Assembly (NCBI RefSeq): GCF_910592395.1
Contig: NC_088324.1
Location: 14,038,953-14,102,952, forward strand
Reading direction: 5' to 3'
DNA: 64,000 nt
Origin: Lineus longissimus
Lineage: Eukaryota; Nemertea; Pilidiophora; Heteronemertea; Lineidae
Part shown: positions 1-12,648 of the stretch, one piece after another
How the letters are laid out: each line of letters opens with the position of its first letter
Numbering within the stretch: the stretch's first letter is position 1
Notes under the pieces: generated by a model
Seen by the model: only the letters and a program-made list of their open reading frames with translations
Database searches by the model: none
Told to the model about the DNA's origin: nothing
Position numbers and translations under genes: made by a program

Positions 1-3000
1 CTGCACGCACTTTCCACGAGGATGACGCCTTGCAGTGTCCGTCCCTTGGGTGAGATCGGGAGCCAGATATCGTGACAACACTGCGCTTCTTACACGCGAT
101 TACACTTTCTCTTGAGTTTTCTATGCGGCTTCCTTCATTCCTGAACTTATTTCTAGCATGTTTTTGAATCGAAATAGTACAAAATGCATTAGGTACTTCA
201 GTTAACTTAATTTGAAGTAGAAACTAAACAAAAAAGATGTTGAGCTGTGATTCTGGCTATAGGGGTAGACGCGCGGCAAACGGCGCACGCGATTATTAGC
301 CTCCTCGGGAATGGTTGCCTAGCAAGCCATCGTAGGGCGTTTTTGCAACATCTTCGAGCCTTGCTGGAAATCTCGTGACGACCAGGGTAAAAAGTGACAG
401 TTGACACATTCTTAGTAATGGTCAGTAACCCCAGTGATACATGTGTTAGGTTTGACAGTGACCCACAAGTTCACAAAATGGTAAACGCGCGCCAAAATGC
501 GTTGAAAGAATGGAGCCGTTTACACCTACCCTAGCATTTCAATACGTTTTCCCCCTGTTTTCACTAGGATTTCTAATACGATTTCAAAACAGCGGAATTT
601 GTTACAAACATATCACACATTACAGGGCTACTTTTGTATCCTTACGCTTGATTAATGACGTATTAGGCGTTTTATAATGTATTGAACAGTCATTCCACCT
701 GTTTCAATATGGCTGTTTGTTTAGCTGCGGTCCTGTCGCCGTTCGCTACGACAGTTCGGCAGCGGTTGACACAGCACTTAGTGTTATATCAGCACATATC
801 CGTGAGGTATCGGAATCTTATTGTTTAGTGACTATGATTGTATAGGCACTTGATAGTGTGGTGAAGAGGGGGCTACTGTTTAACGCTGCTATCTCGCACA
901 CTCATTGCTTTTCCGGTGGGTACTTTTTCACTCTAAAGCCCTTTTCTGGCTGGCTGCGGTCATGCGCTCAGCCCCTACGGTTAGGCCCTATATGTAGTGA
1001 GCTACTGTCGTCACCGATCCTACTTATTAGTATCAATCATTTTAAAAATCTGCAACACTTTCTGAACTTCAACGCCCACTGGGCAAACAGCTGATTAAAA
1101 CATTATTCAGTGATTTTGTTGAATTGAAAATTGATAAATATGAGGACCTCAATATTAATACAATTGTTAAACAGTACATTCTGCATGAACATGTACATCA
1201 ATGCACACAGATTTCTATGCAGCGTAGGATGATATGATTCAGGTGTGCCTCAACACAAGTTGCAAGTATCACCACCACATTCTCACGTACATTTTGCTTT
1301 AATGCACAGGAATGTACGGCCAACTTGACTCACACCAAATTTCTGTCAGCTGCCCGACCACTCAAGCGCGATTTCCTCTCACCATCTGTGACTATTTGAT
1401 GTGTAGACATTCAGATAACCTGTATCATCATTTTAATATATGATAAAACGAGATAGGGGGTGTACCTAAGTGTTTATACGGGCTCCAGTCAAATGATTTG
1501 AAAATGATGGCGGCTGCATACTTGAGTAAATTTCAAGAATACAATTTATTATATACTTGTGCTGCAACTTTTGAAAGTAACATTTTGATATATGATGGTC
1601 ATTTGTACATTATTACTGTGCTATGTCTAATTTTGAAATAAATTTAGCCAATTCAATTATGGATCAAATTGGCTAAATGAATTGGATGCGACAACATATA
1701 CGCAATCTGTGGGCGATTTGAGAGATTTCTGGTAGAAAAATACGCTAATTAGATGTAATATGTGAAATAACATTAACCAATTTACTGATGAGCGTATTAT
1801 TACCAGCAGTTAGGAACCGTCTGCGAGGCCACTGCACCTGGCCACAGCCCGAACCAAACGATTTGATCATTGAACGGCTTGAAAATATTTCGAGAGTTTG
1901 TATCACTTGCTCTACGTGTATTCATGTATGTGTTCAACGGAAACAAAAATCTACATTCTTCCGAGATTTTTCCGTATTTTTCCGTGAAAGGTCCGAGATA
2001 TCCGTGATTTGTCTGAGTCTTGCTAAAACAGGAAACCATGCGAAATTGACTTCATAACATGTTATTATATGACGCCAAGTTGGTGGCAACTGGGACGATT
2101 TGACTGAAAGAATAAAATATCCCGATAGATGCGTGATTAGTGTCGATATGATTAGATAGTAGTGACCCCTATCGGTGAATTCATGTGGCCTGGGCCGCAT
2201 ATAGCCTATAGTGACCCTTTAAACAAAGTTAAATTGATTAAAATGTGGGTGCTCAGACTGTAACAGCTCGTCACCCGATTCCTAGTCCCTGATTTGCATG
2301 TCATTTTATGATTTTGATTAATATGCAACACGAAATGAATAAATGTATAAATATCCCGGATTCCTGTATGGTACGTCAGAATGTACCCTGACATTGAGTT
2401 AGACTGACGCCAAGCGATACTTTACTTTCGATTTATTCTTTTATTCCCCCACCCGCATTTGAGTTGATCGATCTGATGAGTATTAATGACGCTTACTGAA
2501 TCCGCTTGTAAATGAGATAAGCGTTTCGCTTTTTTTCGATTGGAGGGGTAGGGGGGCTAGAAATATGTCAATGATCTATTGGCTTGATTCAAACTCATTT
2601 GGTATTCAGGCAATTTTAAATCCACACAACTACTGTGACGTCATTTCTTAGGGTTTTTTAACAACATATTTGGAGTCGACATGACTATCAAAACGTCGAC
2701 CAAACAAGCCTTACTGACGATCACTGCGTTCTAGATTAGGAACGCGCGCGTCTCTAAGACTGGCTAAGATACTGAACACGCCATTGGCTCATTAATCTCC
2801 CCAACCCCTTGTTAATTGTCACCCTTGCCATACCCAAATGAGGCTGACTCTTGTCTTGTCTTGTAATGGCTGTACAAAGACATCAGCTTATTGTGCCAGT
2901 AGTGTTGTGGGTCAGTAAGATATGTGATGGCGCTGGAAATGGAGACTTGACTTTTTCGAAGGGACAGTATAGAACGTGTATAGAATCGTGTTTAGTTTTT

Positions 3001-5189
3001 TTCACCCATCAATTCGCTTTTATCAGATTAAGACTAGTTTTTTTTTCGCAGTGACTCTGAAAGATGCAGATTCTTAGCATTGGTGTTGGCTAGCCGTTGC
3101 CGCATTGTACAAGGTGGTAAAAAAAATTTGCTTCACTTTTATATGACAATGGTGAACAAGTAGCAAAAAAATCTTCAGAATGGGAAAGTGAAAAGCTCCT
3201 TTTGATGTCTCCTTTTTTACCCCTTTCACTGAGTTCCAAGAAAATCTCATTTTCACAATGAAAAAAAAAATGTTGACATAGCTACGGTCAGTAACCATGC
3301 ACGAAGACCAAGAATGATTTTATGATAAACATTTAATACAAAGATATCCTCAACAATACCAATGACGAATCACAGAAAAAAAAATTTAAATAAAAAAAAA
3401 CTAACAAATAGTCAAAACAACAATGCCCATAATCCTTCTGAAATTTTACATCGTCAACAAGTTCACAATAACAGAAATTAAAATTACATTCGTCAATGCA
3501 CATTTTAGAGGTGTTTAGTTAGGTTGAAAAATATGCAAGTCCAGCTACCTGTTTACCAAAACATCAATAACACGACGGCCGAAAGAAACCCAATGGGTCC
3601 AAGAGACACAATGAAAGATGTCCCAGGCCCCTAAAGATCCACCCCAGCAGTCTCCGCTCTATTTATCTTTTTTCTAAATAGTTTTTGAACAATTCTCAAA
3701 TTCTCGGAAAAAATCTTCGCGTTGTCCCAGATTGAGCGAAACATCTTTGTATTCGATTTGATTGTCAAATTTCGTATTCGGTTATGATTGTTCAGGAAAA
3801 GACATCTTTGTTACGAAATTACAATAGTTTTGACTTCTGTGGGTATTTTTTAGTTATGTGAAACTCATTGTACCCTGGGACAAGAAAGGGAGTTGAGATG
3901 AGAGCCACGAAACAGTGAAAGCTGCACGCTGTCGTCAATTTTAAAGGATTTCGTAGATTTTGCATTGTCATGGTAACCATATCTTGAATAAGCTTCAAAA
4001 CTGTAGTTTATTTTCGCCAAAGGCTTCATTGCAATTCTTCAAAATGATTAAATTGCCTCTTTTAATTCCATGGCCGGAACTCAAAGAACTCAAAAAACGA
4101 TATACATGTAAACCAGTGTAAATCATTGAACTTTGCTATCCAGATGCATCTTCCCTTATACATGCAGTCTCAGTCTCTTGTGATGTGTGCGCAGGGCATT
4201 TTCTCGAAATGGAAAAAAATGGTACTTGAATCTTCTTGCACTGGTATCTTCATGTTCTAAATCACGGTGTGATTTGCCAGATGATGGCACTGTTGATATG
4301 TCCTGGCTATCTCACGGAGCAGGTGGGGGAGACTCCAGGACAATGGTACAATCAACATTCCCCGTGAAAAACAAACACAAGTCCAGTGGACTCGCCGTTA
4401 TCTTTCGTTGAGGTTTTGAGACGCGCAATTCCGGCCATTGATATTATGGAAGGGGGTCGGAGATGATGTACACTACTAATAGCATGATATATGAATGGCA
4501 AATAAAACAAAATATAGGCATTTGCAGCTGACTCAGCATTTTTTTTCTCATGTCAATCTTTGATGGGGCCACACCATCCCTTACTCATAAGTATTCTCCA
4601 TCTACCATTATTAAACGATTATTTTATCAAAATGCAAACCATCGATTGATAAGGAGGGCTCGCTTATTCATTTCTGTGCAAATGTATGGATATCCGTTTT
4701 GGCCTTTGATATAAATTGTACATTTATAGCAATTATCTAAAAATCATTTAGTTCTCAAAAAGGTACGTCACATTTTTAAAGTCGAACTAGAAAATCTTAA
4801 TTTCAGATACATGTACTGTAATTCAGATTCACTTTTTTCAACCAATTTAACTCTCATTAACTCATGTCAAATGTCAGGAATGCAATGTTGGACGTATAAA
4901 AACCTCACATTGTATTATATCAGAATCAGTCAACACAATTTAATCTTTAGCAAACCTCTGAAATAAAATAACCTCTAACCATCTAAAATCTCCACAACTT
5001 TGCAAATCGAAGTCGCTACTATTGCATTCAAACTTTGATACATCATTATCTATATACAAGTACCCTTAATAAAAAATGCATATAGATAAAGTAGTGAAGA
5101 TATTCTTAGTGCTGAAATATGCAAACATAAAGCGAAAAACTATAATTTTAAAAGAAAATTCAAAACAAAAAACGAGTTAATCTTCCTAC
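1..5189. other. Gene-poor stretch, probably intron of the SNAG gene or intergenic
   Basis: I read both strands here and found only short open frames with no recognisable domain. There is no C2H2 zinc-finger pattern and no good chain of splice sites. The stretch is AT-rich with A/T homopolymer runs (for example around 3120-3130 and 3370-3400). Because the SNAG exon at 5190-5307 points leftwards and ends in a splice donor, part or all of this may be its first intron; that is inferred. Confidence 0.5.
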
Positions 5190-5307
5190 CTCTTTCTCTT
5201 GTCTTCGGTGTGACAACAGTGAAGGCACTACCCACTGCATCCGCAGACTCTTCTCCAGCATGGTGATGGAAAAACTTCTTACTTTTCACCAAAAACGACC
5301 GCGGCAT
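5190..5307 (-). CDS. First coding exon of a SNAG-domain transcription factor (Gfi1/senseless-like), partial gene
   Basis: The minus-strand ATG at 5307-5305 opens with MPRSFLVKSKK. This is the SNAG repressor peptide found at the extreme N terminus of Gfi1, Snail, Scratch and Insm zinc-finger proteins; the KSKK continuation is closest to Gfi1/Gfi1b. The SNAG peptide recruits LSD1/CoREST co-repressors. Thirty-nine codons are read up to a splice donor (AGAG then GTAGGA, intron beginning at 5189). An in-frame ATG lies 11 codons upstream (5340), but SNAG function needs the free MPRSF terminus, so I prefer 5307. A TATA box lies about 180 bp upstream. No zinc-finger exon is visible to the left, so the DNA-binding part is probably beyond base 1. 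Snail or Scratch family membership is the alternative. Confidence 0.72.
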
Positions 5308-5483
5308 CTTAAAGTCCGTTGTATCCTTCAAAAGTGACATGCAAAACGATGCAGTGATGCAACAATAAAAATGTCCAAGAAATCTGGTCTGCAGGTATAG
5401 TAATCCGTGTCCGCAATCCGTCCGCGTGCGTGCACTCTCGCCTCGCGATTGACGAAATCTCTGGACCGCCCTCCCTCGTCCAG

Positions 5484-5490
5484 TTTTATA
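5484..5490 (-). promoter_or_regulatory. TATA box of the SNAG gene
   Basis: On the minus strand the sequence reads CCATATAAAACTGG, a strong TATAAAA element about 180 bp upstream of the SNAG ATG. A start site near 5455 would give a 5' leader of about 150 bases. CCAAT-type motifs occur further upstream (about 5617 and 5665). Inferred from position and motif only. Confidence 0.5.
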
Positions 5491-5499
5491 TGGCCCGCA

Positions 5500-6150
5500 G
5501 TAATCTGGACCTTTTCATATCAGGACAATATGTTTTCATGTTCCACTTGCTCACATATCAGTCACAGGTGCATCCAATGGCAACAATGTCATTAGCATGA
5601 AAGTCGCGAGCCGTTGGCCAATCAGATTCAAACCGCGCGAATGTCAAGATGAGGGCGTGTTTTCATTGGTGGAGTTTGTGTCCTGCACGTGGAGCTACGC
5701 GTGGAGGTGGGAGCTTTCATTCATGAGGTTGGGGACGCCTGTCTCGCTGAATTGATGACGTTTCTCGACTGCCGCTGGCGGGATACAGTAATTAAAGTGC
5801 GGATAAAAGAGAATTAAGAACCTGTAATGCCATCCATGAATTTTATCGCGATCATTTAGAAATTGCGACAGTAAGATGGGGATATCGGGATGTGACAGTC
5901 AGATCCTTTAATGAGATGTTGTCGCCATTAAAAACAACAGAAGCTGGCGATTGGGGGAAGGTGGGTTTAGGATCAGGGCTAAGATGTCTACTTTGAGAGT
6001 GGATGTCGCCAGACTAACATGCGCTGATGACATCTGCCTGACCATGCACGCGTCAGACGATGTTGGTATCGTCTCTTATGAAAATCGTTCAGAGTCTCGT
6101 GATGGGCATTAATGACTTTGAGAGACCTACCGAAAAGTCATCGCATTTAC
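5500..6150. other. Upstream flank of the SNAG exon, no gene seen
   Basis: No supported coding sequence. It contains inverted CCAAT motifs (CCAATCAG near 5618, CATTGG near 5665) compatible with a proximal promoter for the leftward SNAG gene. Confidence 0.35.
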
Positions 6151-6151
6151 T

Positions 6152-6735
6152 GACAAGCTAGCCGCTGTACATGCTGAGACAGTGTAAATGTGAGCTCTTA
6201 TCAGCATCCATTGATAAGCTATCCGATGTATATGCTGAGACAGTGTAAATGTGAGCTCTTATCAGCATCCATTGATAAGCTATCCGATGTATATGCTGAG
6301 ACTGGTGTCAATATGAGTTCTCAGCAGCATCCATTGATAAGCTACCCAGTGTATATGCTGAAATAGTGTAAATGTGAGCTCTTATCAGCATCCATTGATA
6401 AGCTTTCCGGTGTATATGCTGAGACGGTGTCAATATGAGTTCTCAGCAGCATCCATTGATAAGCTATCCGGTGTATATGCTGAGACAGTGTTAATGTGAG
6501 CTCTTATATCAGTATCCATTGATAAGCTATCCGGTGTATATGCTGAGACAGTGTAAATGTGAGCTCTTATATCAGTATCCATTGATAAGCTTTCCGGTGT
6601 ATATGCTGAGACGGTGTCAATATGAGTTCTCAGCAGCATCCATTGATAAGCTACCCAGTGTATGCTGAGATAGTGTAAATGTGAGCTCTTCTCAGCATCC
6701 ACTGAGCTATCCAGTGTATATGCCGAGATGACCTA
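6152..6735. repeat. Minisatellite, 61-64 bp unit, about 10 copies
   Basis: The core GATAAGCTATCC recurs at 6213, 6274, 6336, about 6397, 6459, 6524, 6587 and 6648, with degenerate copies at both ends. Two unit types are interspersed: one with GTGTAAATGTGAGCTCTTATC and one with GTGTCAATATGAGTTCTCAG. This suggests higher-order amplification. The open frame across it on the minus strand is a repeat artefact. Confidence 0.92.
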
Positions 6736-9700
6736 ATTCTTTCCCTCAGCAGACAATGATGAACTTAGACACTTGCAGTGTCAAAGACCCTTCCACTTTC
6801 AATTGTTTCTGTTCAGCAGTGAAGTCAATGGTGTTTGGATGTGGCTGATGACGGTCAACTTGATGGGCTTAGACACTCGCGGTGTTGAAGAATGTCCTGA
6901 CCGTTTATTTGTACAAAAATATCCTTCCGTCTCCTTCACGTTTGTGATCAGCATTGTGTGCTAATCATTGGAGTTAATGATAGGTGAATACTGGCCATAG
7001 TTACAACCACCTTGTCGTCTCGGGCGTGACATCCTCTTTACAAAAACATACTTGCTCATGTTGAGAAGAGTGGTGCTTCATTACGGACGCGTTGGGGCGC
7101 GATTTGTCTCAGGGTGACGTTGATGGACCGTGCCTTACCATGAAAATGTCCCCCTTTTCAGGTCTTTTTTCTTCATTTCTTCTAGGTTTCACCAAAATGC
7201 GTATTTTTTTCAACAAAAACTTAACTGAAAAATCACCCTGTTTCTTACCGGGATCTTTCTGCTCAAATGAGCCCGATTAAATCGCATGGTGGCTAAAATG
7301 CTGCCCCTAGCTACAGACGCCAGGGGCACTGGGCATGGCGAAACCCAAAAGACAACAAAATTCTTGCAGGTGTAATGATGGGCGTTAAAAGCTCAACGAT
7401 TCATGAATTACGTTAAGATTGCTTGTTTTTGGTTAACAAGAAAGCGTTACTTTCTGCGGGCACTCTTCTCACTTCTAAAACAAATTGAAGACGCTTTGAT
7501 GCTTTGATGTTTTTTTTCTTTTTGCGCTTTTTTGGCCAAAAAGTGTGGCCTACATGATTGTAGCTACTGACCAAAATTCTCGAGGCTCGAAGCGTAACAT
7601 CTTCTGAAAAATTAACAATCGGACGCTATATAATGGGCTGCGTGTCCGATTTGATCATCAGTCGTTCATGATAAAAAAGAAGTAGCCAACAGGGCTAGAA
7701 TGAGCTATAATATACACTGGTAAGCTTATCAGTAGATCATTGGATGCCGAAAGGTGGTGAGCAATAATTCACTTCACCATTCAAGACAATGGCCATCCAC
7801 TAAATGAACATCAAGCGTTTAAATTGCACCTGAAGGCCACCAGAAGGACACTTTGGCCGAAGACGCTGATGCTTTTCGCAGAAGGGACGGCTGTTGTGCT
7901 GTGGTAGAACGTACGGGTGGCGGCAGCGGGTAAAGCACGCGTCACAAATCATCTGCAACCCTAAAAGACTCCCTGTTTTTTCTGCGCTTTGAGATATCAG
8001 CGGCTGGCTTCAAGTGTTTATTTCAAAGCATACTTGAGCGTATGCTCTGGTATTCTAAAGCGTATTTCGTCTTGGGTTTCACACGGACGGTGTGTTCTAC
8101 ACTTTCGGGGCACGCGCCGGTGTGATGGAACAATGCGCCGTGTTCCATCATACTGCCAAGGACCATCGCGGCGAAGTTTCGGCACGCGAAGTACCCGTCC
8201 AGCGGTGTCCTCCCGGCGCACTGCGCTGGTTAAGTAGGACCCAGAGAATATGGTTTTAACAATGGACGTAATATTTCGATGGTAATTATGCGGTAATTTT
8301 ACAATTGTTATCATCTGCTCCGTCCTCTTCACCTCTGATCACAGCGACGTCTCATTCACAGAGATTTCATTTCAGCTTTGGACTGAACAAAGATGCCATC
8401 TTTTTTACGAAAAAAATCCTTTGACATTCACTAAACGTACAATTCTGTCAGTTACAACAGTTAGAATCCTCTAAATACGATAATGAACAAAAGAAGTAAA
8501 AAAACGCCTTCTGGGTTTTTTTTCGTGCAGTTGATTACTTTGTCCAGTCAGGCCATGATCATTGATAGTATTCGGCCTTAGGTTTGCATCCGACTTACGA
8601 CAGGGTTCATAGATCGATAACGTGCTTCAGGGTTCAAAGCCTATTCCATCTTCCCCCAATCCGCCGAACCATTGGTCCGATCACAGTCCTCACCGCAGAA
8701 GGCTGTCACTCGTTGAAGGGACTTTGCCCTCTCCGAGCCTCGTGTATCTGTTGGTGAGGATTGGAACTCAAGAATGGTACATTTGTATTTTTTGCTCAGC
8801 AATACGTCTGGCGTCCAGCATATTTCAGAAAGCACTTGTGATTACATGTTTATCTAAATTATTTTCATCATGGAATGTCTCTGGACCAAGCTATCTGTTG
8901 AAGCTGCTCCACACGGAGGCATGTGCACTCGTGCCAAGTGGCGTCCTCTGTGGATGGGATCGGGTTCCTCAAAATCGATAGAAAATGTTGCTACGAAGGC
9001 TAGTCAAGTGAGAATGATGCACAGTAAAATTGATTAGGACAGTTTTGACATTTTGCGATGCGATTCGTCCGGGTGCTATAACCAATGATGGGCATGCACT
9101 CCGCTAAAATCGTCATTGCTGGTTGCCTCTTCTCTTTCGGACTGCAAAATGCCGGTAAATACCCTTTCCCTCGACACTTAGGGGTAGAAACCGAGGGCTC
9201 AGTGTTGTTCCATTGGAATCGGAAGTCATCACAATTCCCCGGACGCAGACCAGGGTCACGCAATCTCGTAATTAGCTGCCTGGATACCACCCCGTGCCCT
9301 CGTCACGGAAAATAGAGTCCGACAAGAGGAAGATACGATAGATAATAAAGGGAAATCGCATTGTCTCTGTCCTCTTTGTGTATGGAAACAGGTCCTGATC
9401 TCTGGACCGTAGCAGGTCGGGCTTGCCTGGTCCCCCGGGCATGGAAACTGCATGGTGCCACCGCCACGGCAATGGAAAGCCCCGCGGTGCTCAGACCTTT
9501 TTCCTTTGACCTCATTAAATTCTTTATGTGTCGCTAAAACGCTTATTCCTTTACAACCGTGGAATCGTTCATCAAGATGTATTGTTGACGGATTATATAC
9601 GCTTATTTTCATCTTTATTCCGTGTTTAATATTTTTCTAGTTTTGTTACCTTGTTCCCAGAATGACAAAAGCATTAAAAGATTTGTGGAAACAACCCGGA

Positions 9701-11756
9701 GAAATCTTCGCGTGTTTTTCTCAACCGTAACATCACATCGTCTGTTTGGTTCCATGATCACGTGACAACAACGAAATAAAATGTCAACAATGGCGTTGTT
9801 TTGTAAACAGAATCCCATTAGAAAATCTAAAGGGATATTTCGGGTGCATTATTGGACATTTTTGTACTTCACGCGTGGCTGTGACCACGATTTGGTTTTA
9901 TCGCCATTGTCCCTCCGCCGTAATCAAGGTAAACCGGTTTCATGGATTCTGCCCGGAAACAGTCGCATCACCTCTCTCGAGGTTCATAGCGGTACGCTTG
10001 AAAAACCAGCAAGAAAATTTGGACCAGTGCAGTAATATTTCATTGAATGTTATTACTCAAAAGGGATTAATATCCCATTTTATCGCACTTTCGGCTCATT
10101 TAAACTATCTTTCTGAATATCGTCGTCGGTTTGTCACTGACGGCGCACTGTAGACCGTGTAGCCCGACAAGCAGTAAGAGGACTGCGGGTTCTGCTTTGC
10201 ACGTCGGTTCGAATCCCACTCTTGAGTATGAGGATGCTCAAAATCAATCAGAAATTAACAAATATGGTTATCAAAACGCATCTGCGGGCCTCTCACAACG
10301 ACAGACGACCGACGTGCGACCTAGCGAATTAAACCAGGTCAAAGACCGAAAATATATTTAATGCGATTTTAGGATTTTCCCGAGAAATCAATTGGCGAGC
10401 TTACTTTTAAATCTTAGTCCATTGTTGTTGCTTTGTTGCAATGGGTCGCAGCGTTCAAAACTCTCAGTGTAATTTTCTCTAACTGATCTCATTAGCGCTC
10501 TTAATCGTTTCTCTAGTATCGTGATCAAGTTCTTGTTTTTTTCTTCTAGGATATAATTCTTACAAGGTCATAAATAGTTGATACAGTATGAATAACATTG
10601 TTTTTTAAAGTGAATTTGTATCCAGGCGAGAAGGGCCGCAGGTGGTCGGGAGATGAAAAGGGAAAGTTTTGACGGAGCGGCGGATTACGAGGATGAAGAA
10701 AATTTAAAATAAAAAAGTTTGTCATAAGATCATTCGCATTCTCGATAAGATTTTAGCTAATGCAATTAGAGTTTCCAGGCGCGTGATTGTCGCTTGACCA
10801 GCTACCTTAATGCACTGACATGGACTCTCACTTTGCAAGATGTGACAAAGACACATTTCTGCTCACTGTAACTTCGTGTCCAATAGAGCACCTGTGGCAC
10901 ACGCCCTATCATGGATGGTGGGAACTGTATCGGGAGACAAGGGAACCTCACGTAACTTATACCACGGTGACGGAATCTTTATTTAAGAAAGTCAATAAAA
11001 ACACCACACGAACTGGATGTAGCTTCGGGTCCAATATAGCACCTGTATTACCCCCATCAAAAGCTATCAAAAGAGTTTGTTGAATATTTTCCCTGCATGC
11101 TTTCAAATAAACAAGCTAACATTGCATTGCTACGCCCAACAATAGCATTAGCTACATAACAACGCCACCAGTATTGTTGACCTGTTGTCCGAAACAATAT
11201 GCCGACAATGAAAAACAATATGGCAGACAATGCGATCGGCCATTTTATTTGCTCGGTGTAATTATTTAATTACTTGTAGCAAATATAGAGAGGGTTTCTT
11301 CATTACTGAGTACTCATTACGTGCAAACGTAATGATTTCATTAGTGAGTTGCTGTGGTGTCAGTGGGTAACGGAATCAGTGCCCTCGGAAACGCTCAAGG
11401 GCGTTGCCGGACAGGGTTTTCAACTTTATTAGTGACGAAACATCGAACCTTCGAATCGAACCGTGTTCCTCACTTCAAATCAAACCAGAAAATGGCAAAT
11501 GTGGTCCACATTCTGTAATGATGTCAGGTGTGTAAAAGTAAATGTAGTCCTTGGAAGATCATTTGTCAGTCCTGTAGGCCTTAATACCTTTATTTCTATT
11601 GGTCGAAGTTGAATGTCTATATAGGAACCAACGGTCTTTGAAAGCATTATCGAAGAAAAAAATTCCGAAACGTCTCCATATTGATCTTCGATCCGGTTCA
11701 TCTGCCAGTCAAAAATGACCAAAAACAATTTCATGAATAAAAGAAAAAGTTAACGC
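6736..11756. other. Gene-poor stretch
   Basis: Only short, unconvincing open frames. Small structures include a 10-bp-arm hairpin around 8112-8140 (TGATGGAACA...TGTTCCATCA) and a B-box-like GGTTCGAATCC near 10207 without a foldable tRNA. I see no exon chain. Confidence 0.5.
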
Positions 11757-11828
11757 CTCTCCGGCCGGGAATCGAACCCGGGTCTCCCGCGTGACAGGCG
11801 GGGATACTTACCACTATACTACCGAAGA
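11757..11828 (-). tRNA. tRNA-Asp (GTC)
   Basis: This is a 72-nt cloverleaf on the minus strand. The acceptor stem is TCTTCGG/CCGGAGA plus discriminator G. The A box is TAGTATAGTGG, the anticodon arm CCCGCCTGTCACGCGGG has GTC in the loop, and the B box GGTTCGATTCC is intact. A T-rich Pol III terminator (CTTTTTCTTTT) follows downstream. There is no intron. It is a normal, probably functional gene. Confidence 0.93.
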
Positions 11829-12065
11829 TTGCTGAAAGAATGGGCGCTCTAGAGAAAACACAACAGGCTGTGCGCGTGAATTCGCGCGCGTCATTCTTTG
11901 TCATGTGATAACAATAGGTCAGGTATACATACAGCGTGATCCAATAAGAATAATATTAATATCATAACACTATCATACTGTTCATATAATGCAACGCTCC
12001 CTTCATAGAAAATATTTTATCCAGACTTCCTATTCAAGGGAAACGGCTCCTTCCATACCACTCGT

Positions 12066-12648
12066 GTATGGCTGGCGGGAGTGGACAAATATCTGAATTA
12101 AGGGTCGGGATAAATCAGATTTATACCACGACTATATTCATAATAGTAGACAGCCAATCAGACCCCCGCATTTCATGAATTATGGTGACCATTAAATCTG
12201 AATTATACCACGACATAAATGAATCAACCCACGACTATAATCGTTTTAGACCCACGACTATATTCGTAATAGCAGACAGCCAATCAGAGAGCCGAATTTA
12301 TGGACGGAAGTGCGATTTATGGACGCCGGAAGTGCGATATATGGACGCCGGAAGTGCTATTTATGGCGTCCATATATCGCACTTCCGGCGTCCATAAATC
12401 GCACTTCCGTCCATAAATTCGGCTCTCTGATTGGCTGTCTGCTATTACGAATATAGTCGTGGGTCTAAAACGATTATAGTCGTGGGTTGATTCATTTATG
12501 TCGTGGTATAATTCAGATTTAATGGTCACCATAATTCATGAAATTCGGCTCTCTGATTGGCTGTCTGCTATTATGAATATAGTCGTGGTATAAATCTGAT
12601 TTATCCCGACCCTTAATTCAGATATTTGTCCACTCCCGCCAGCCATAC
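12066..12648. mobile_element. 583 bp near-perfect palindrome, foldback/MITE-like element
   Basis: Two arms of about 290 bp are inverted copies centred on 12357, with almost no spacer and few mismatches. The outer ends read GTATGGCTGGCGGGAGTGG and its complement. Each arm contains nested direct repeats (CCACGACTATATTC..., AGACAGCCAATCAGA) and, near the centre, repeated GGACGCCGGAAGTGCGAT units. The same 56-residue frame appears on both strands, as expected of a palindrome. No transposase is present and I see no clear target-site duplication. It is most likely a non-autonomous foldback element or an inverted tandem duplication. Confidence 0.85.

Noticed and set aside
6430-6702. 90-codon minus-strand repeat peptide (SIHWVAYQWM-type)
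   Set aside because: An open frame produced by the minisatellite period; units of 61-64 bp do not keep one frame throughout.
8622-8981. 119-codon plus-strand frame
   Set aside because: No domain, no splice support, and a partly overlapping frame on the other strand; best explained by chance.
10190-10230. GGTTCGAATCCC resembling a tRNA T arm
   Set aside because: No acceptor, D or anticodon arm can be folded around it.
12182-12532. Identical 56-residue peptide encoded on both strands
   Set aside because: A direct consequence of the palindrome, not evidence of a protein.
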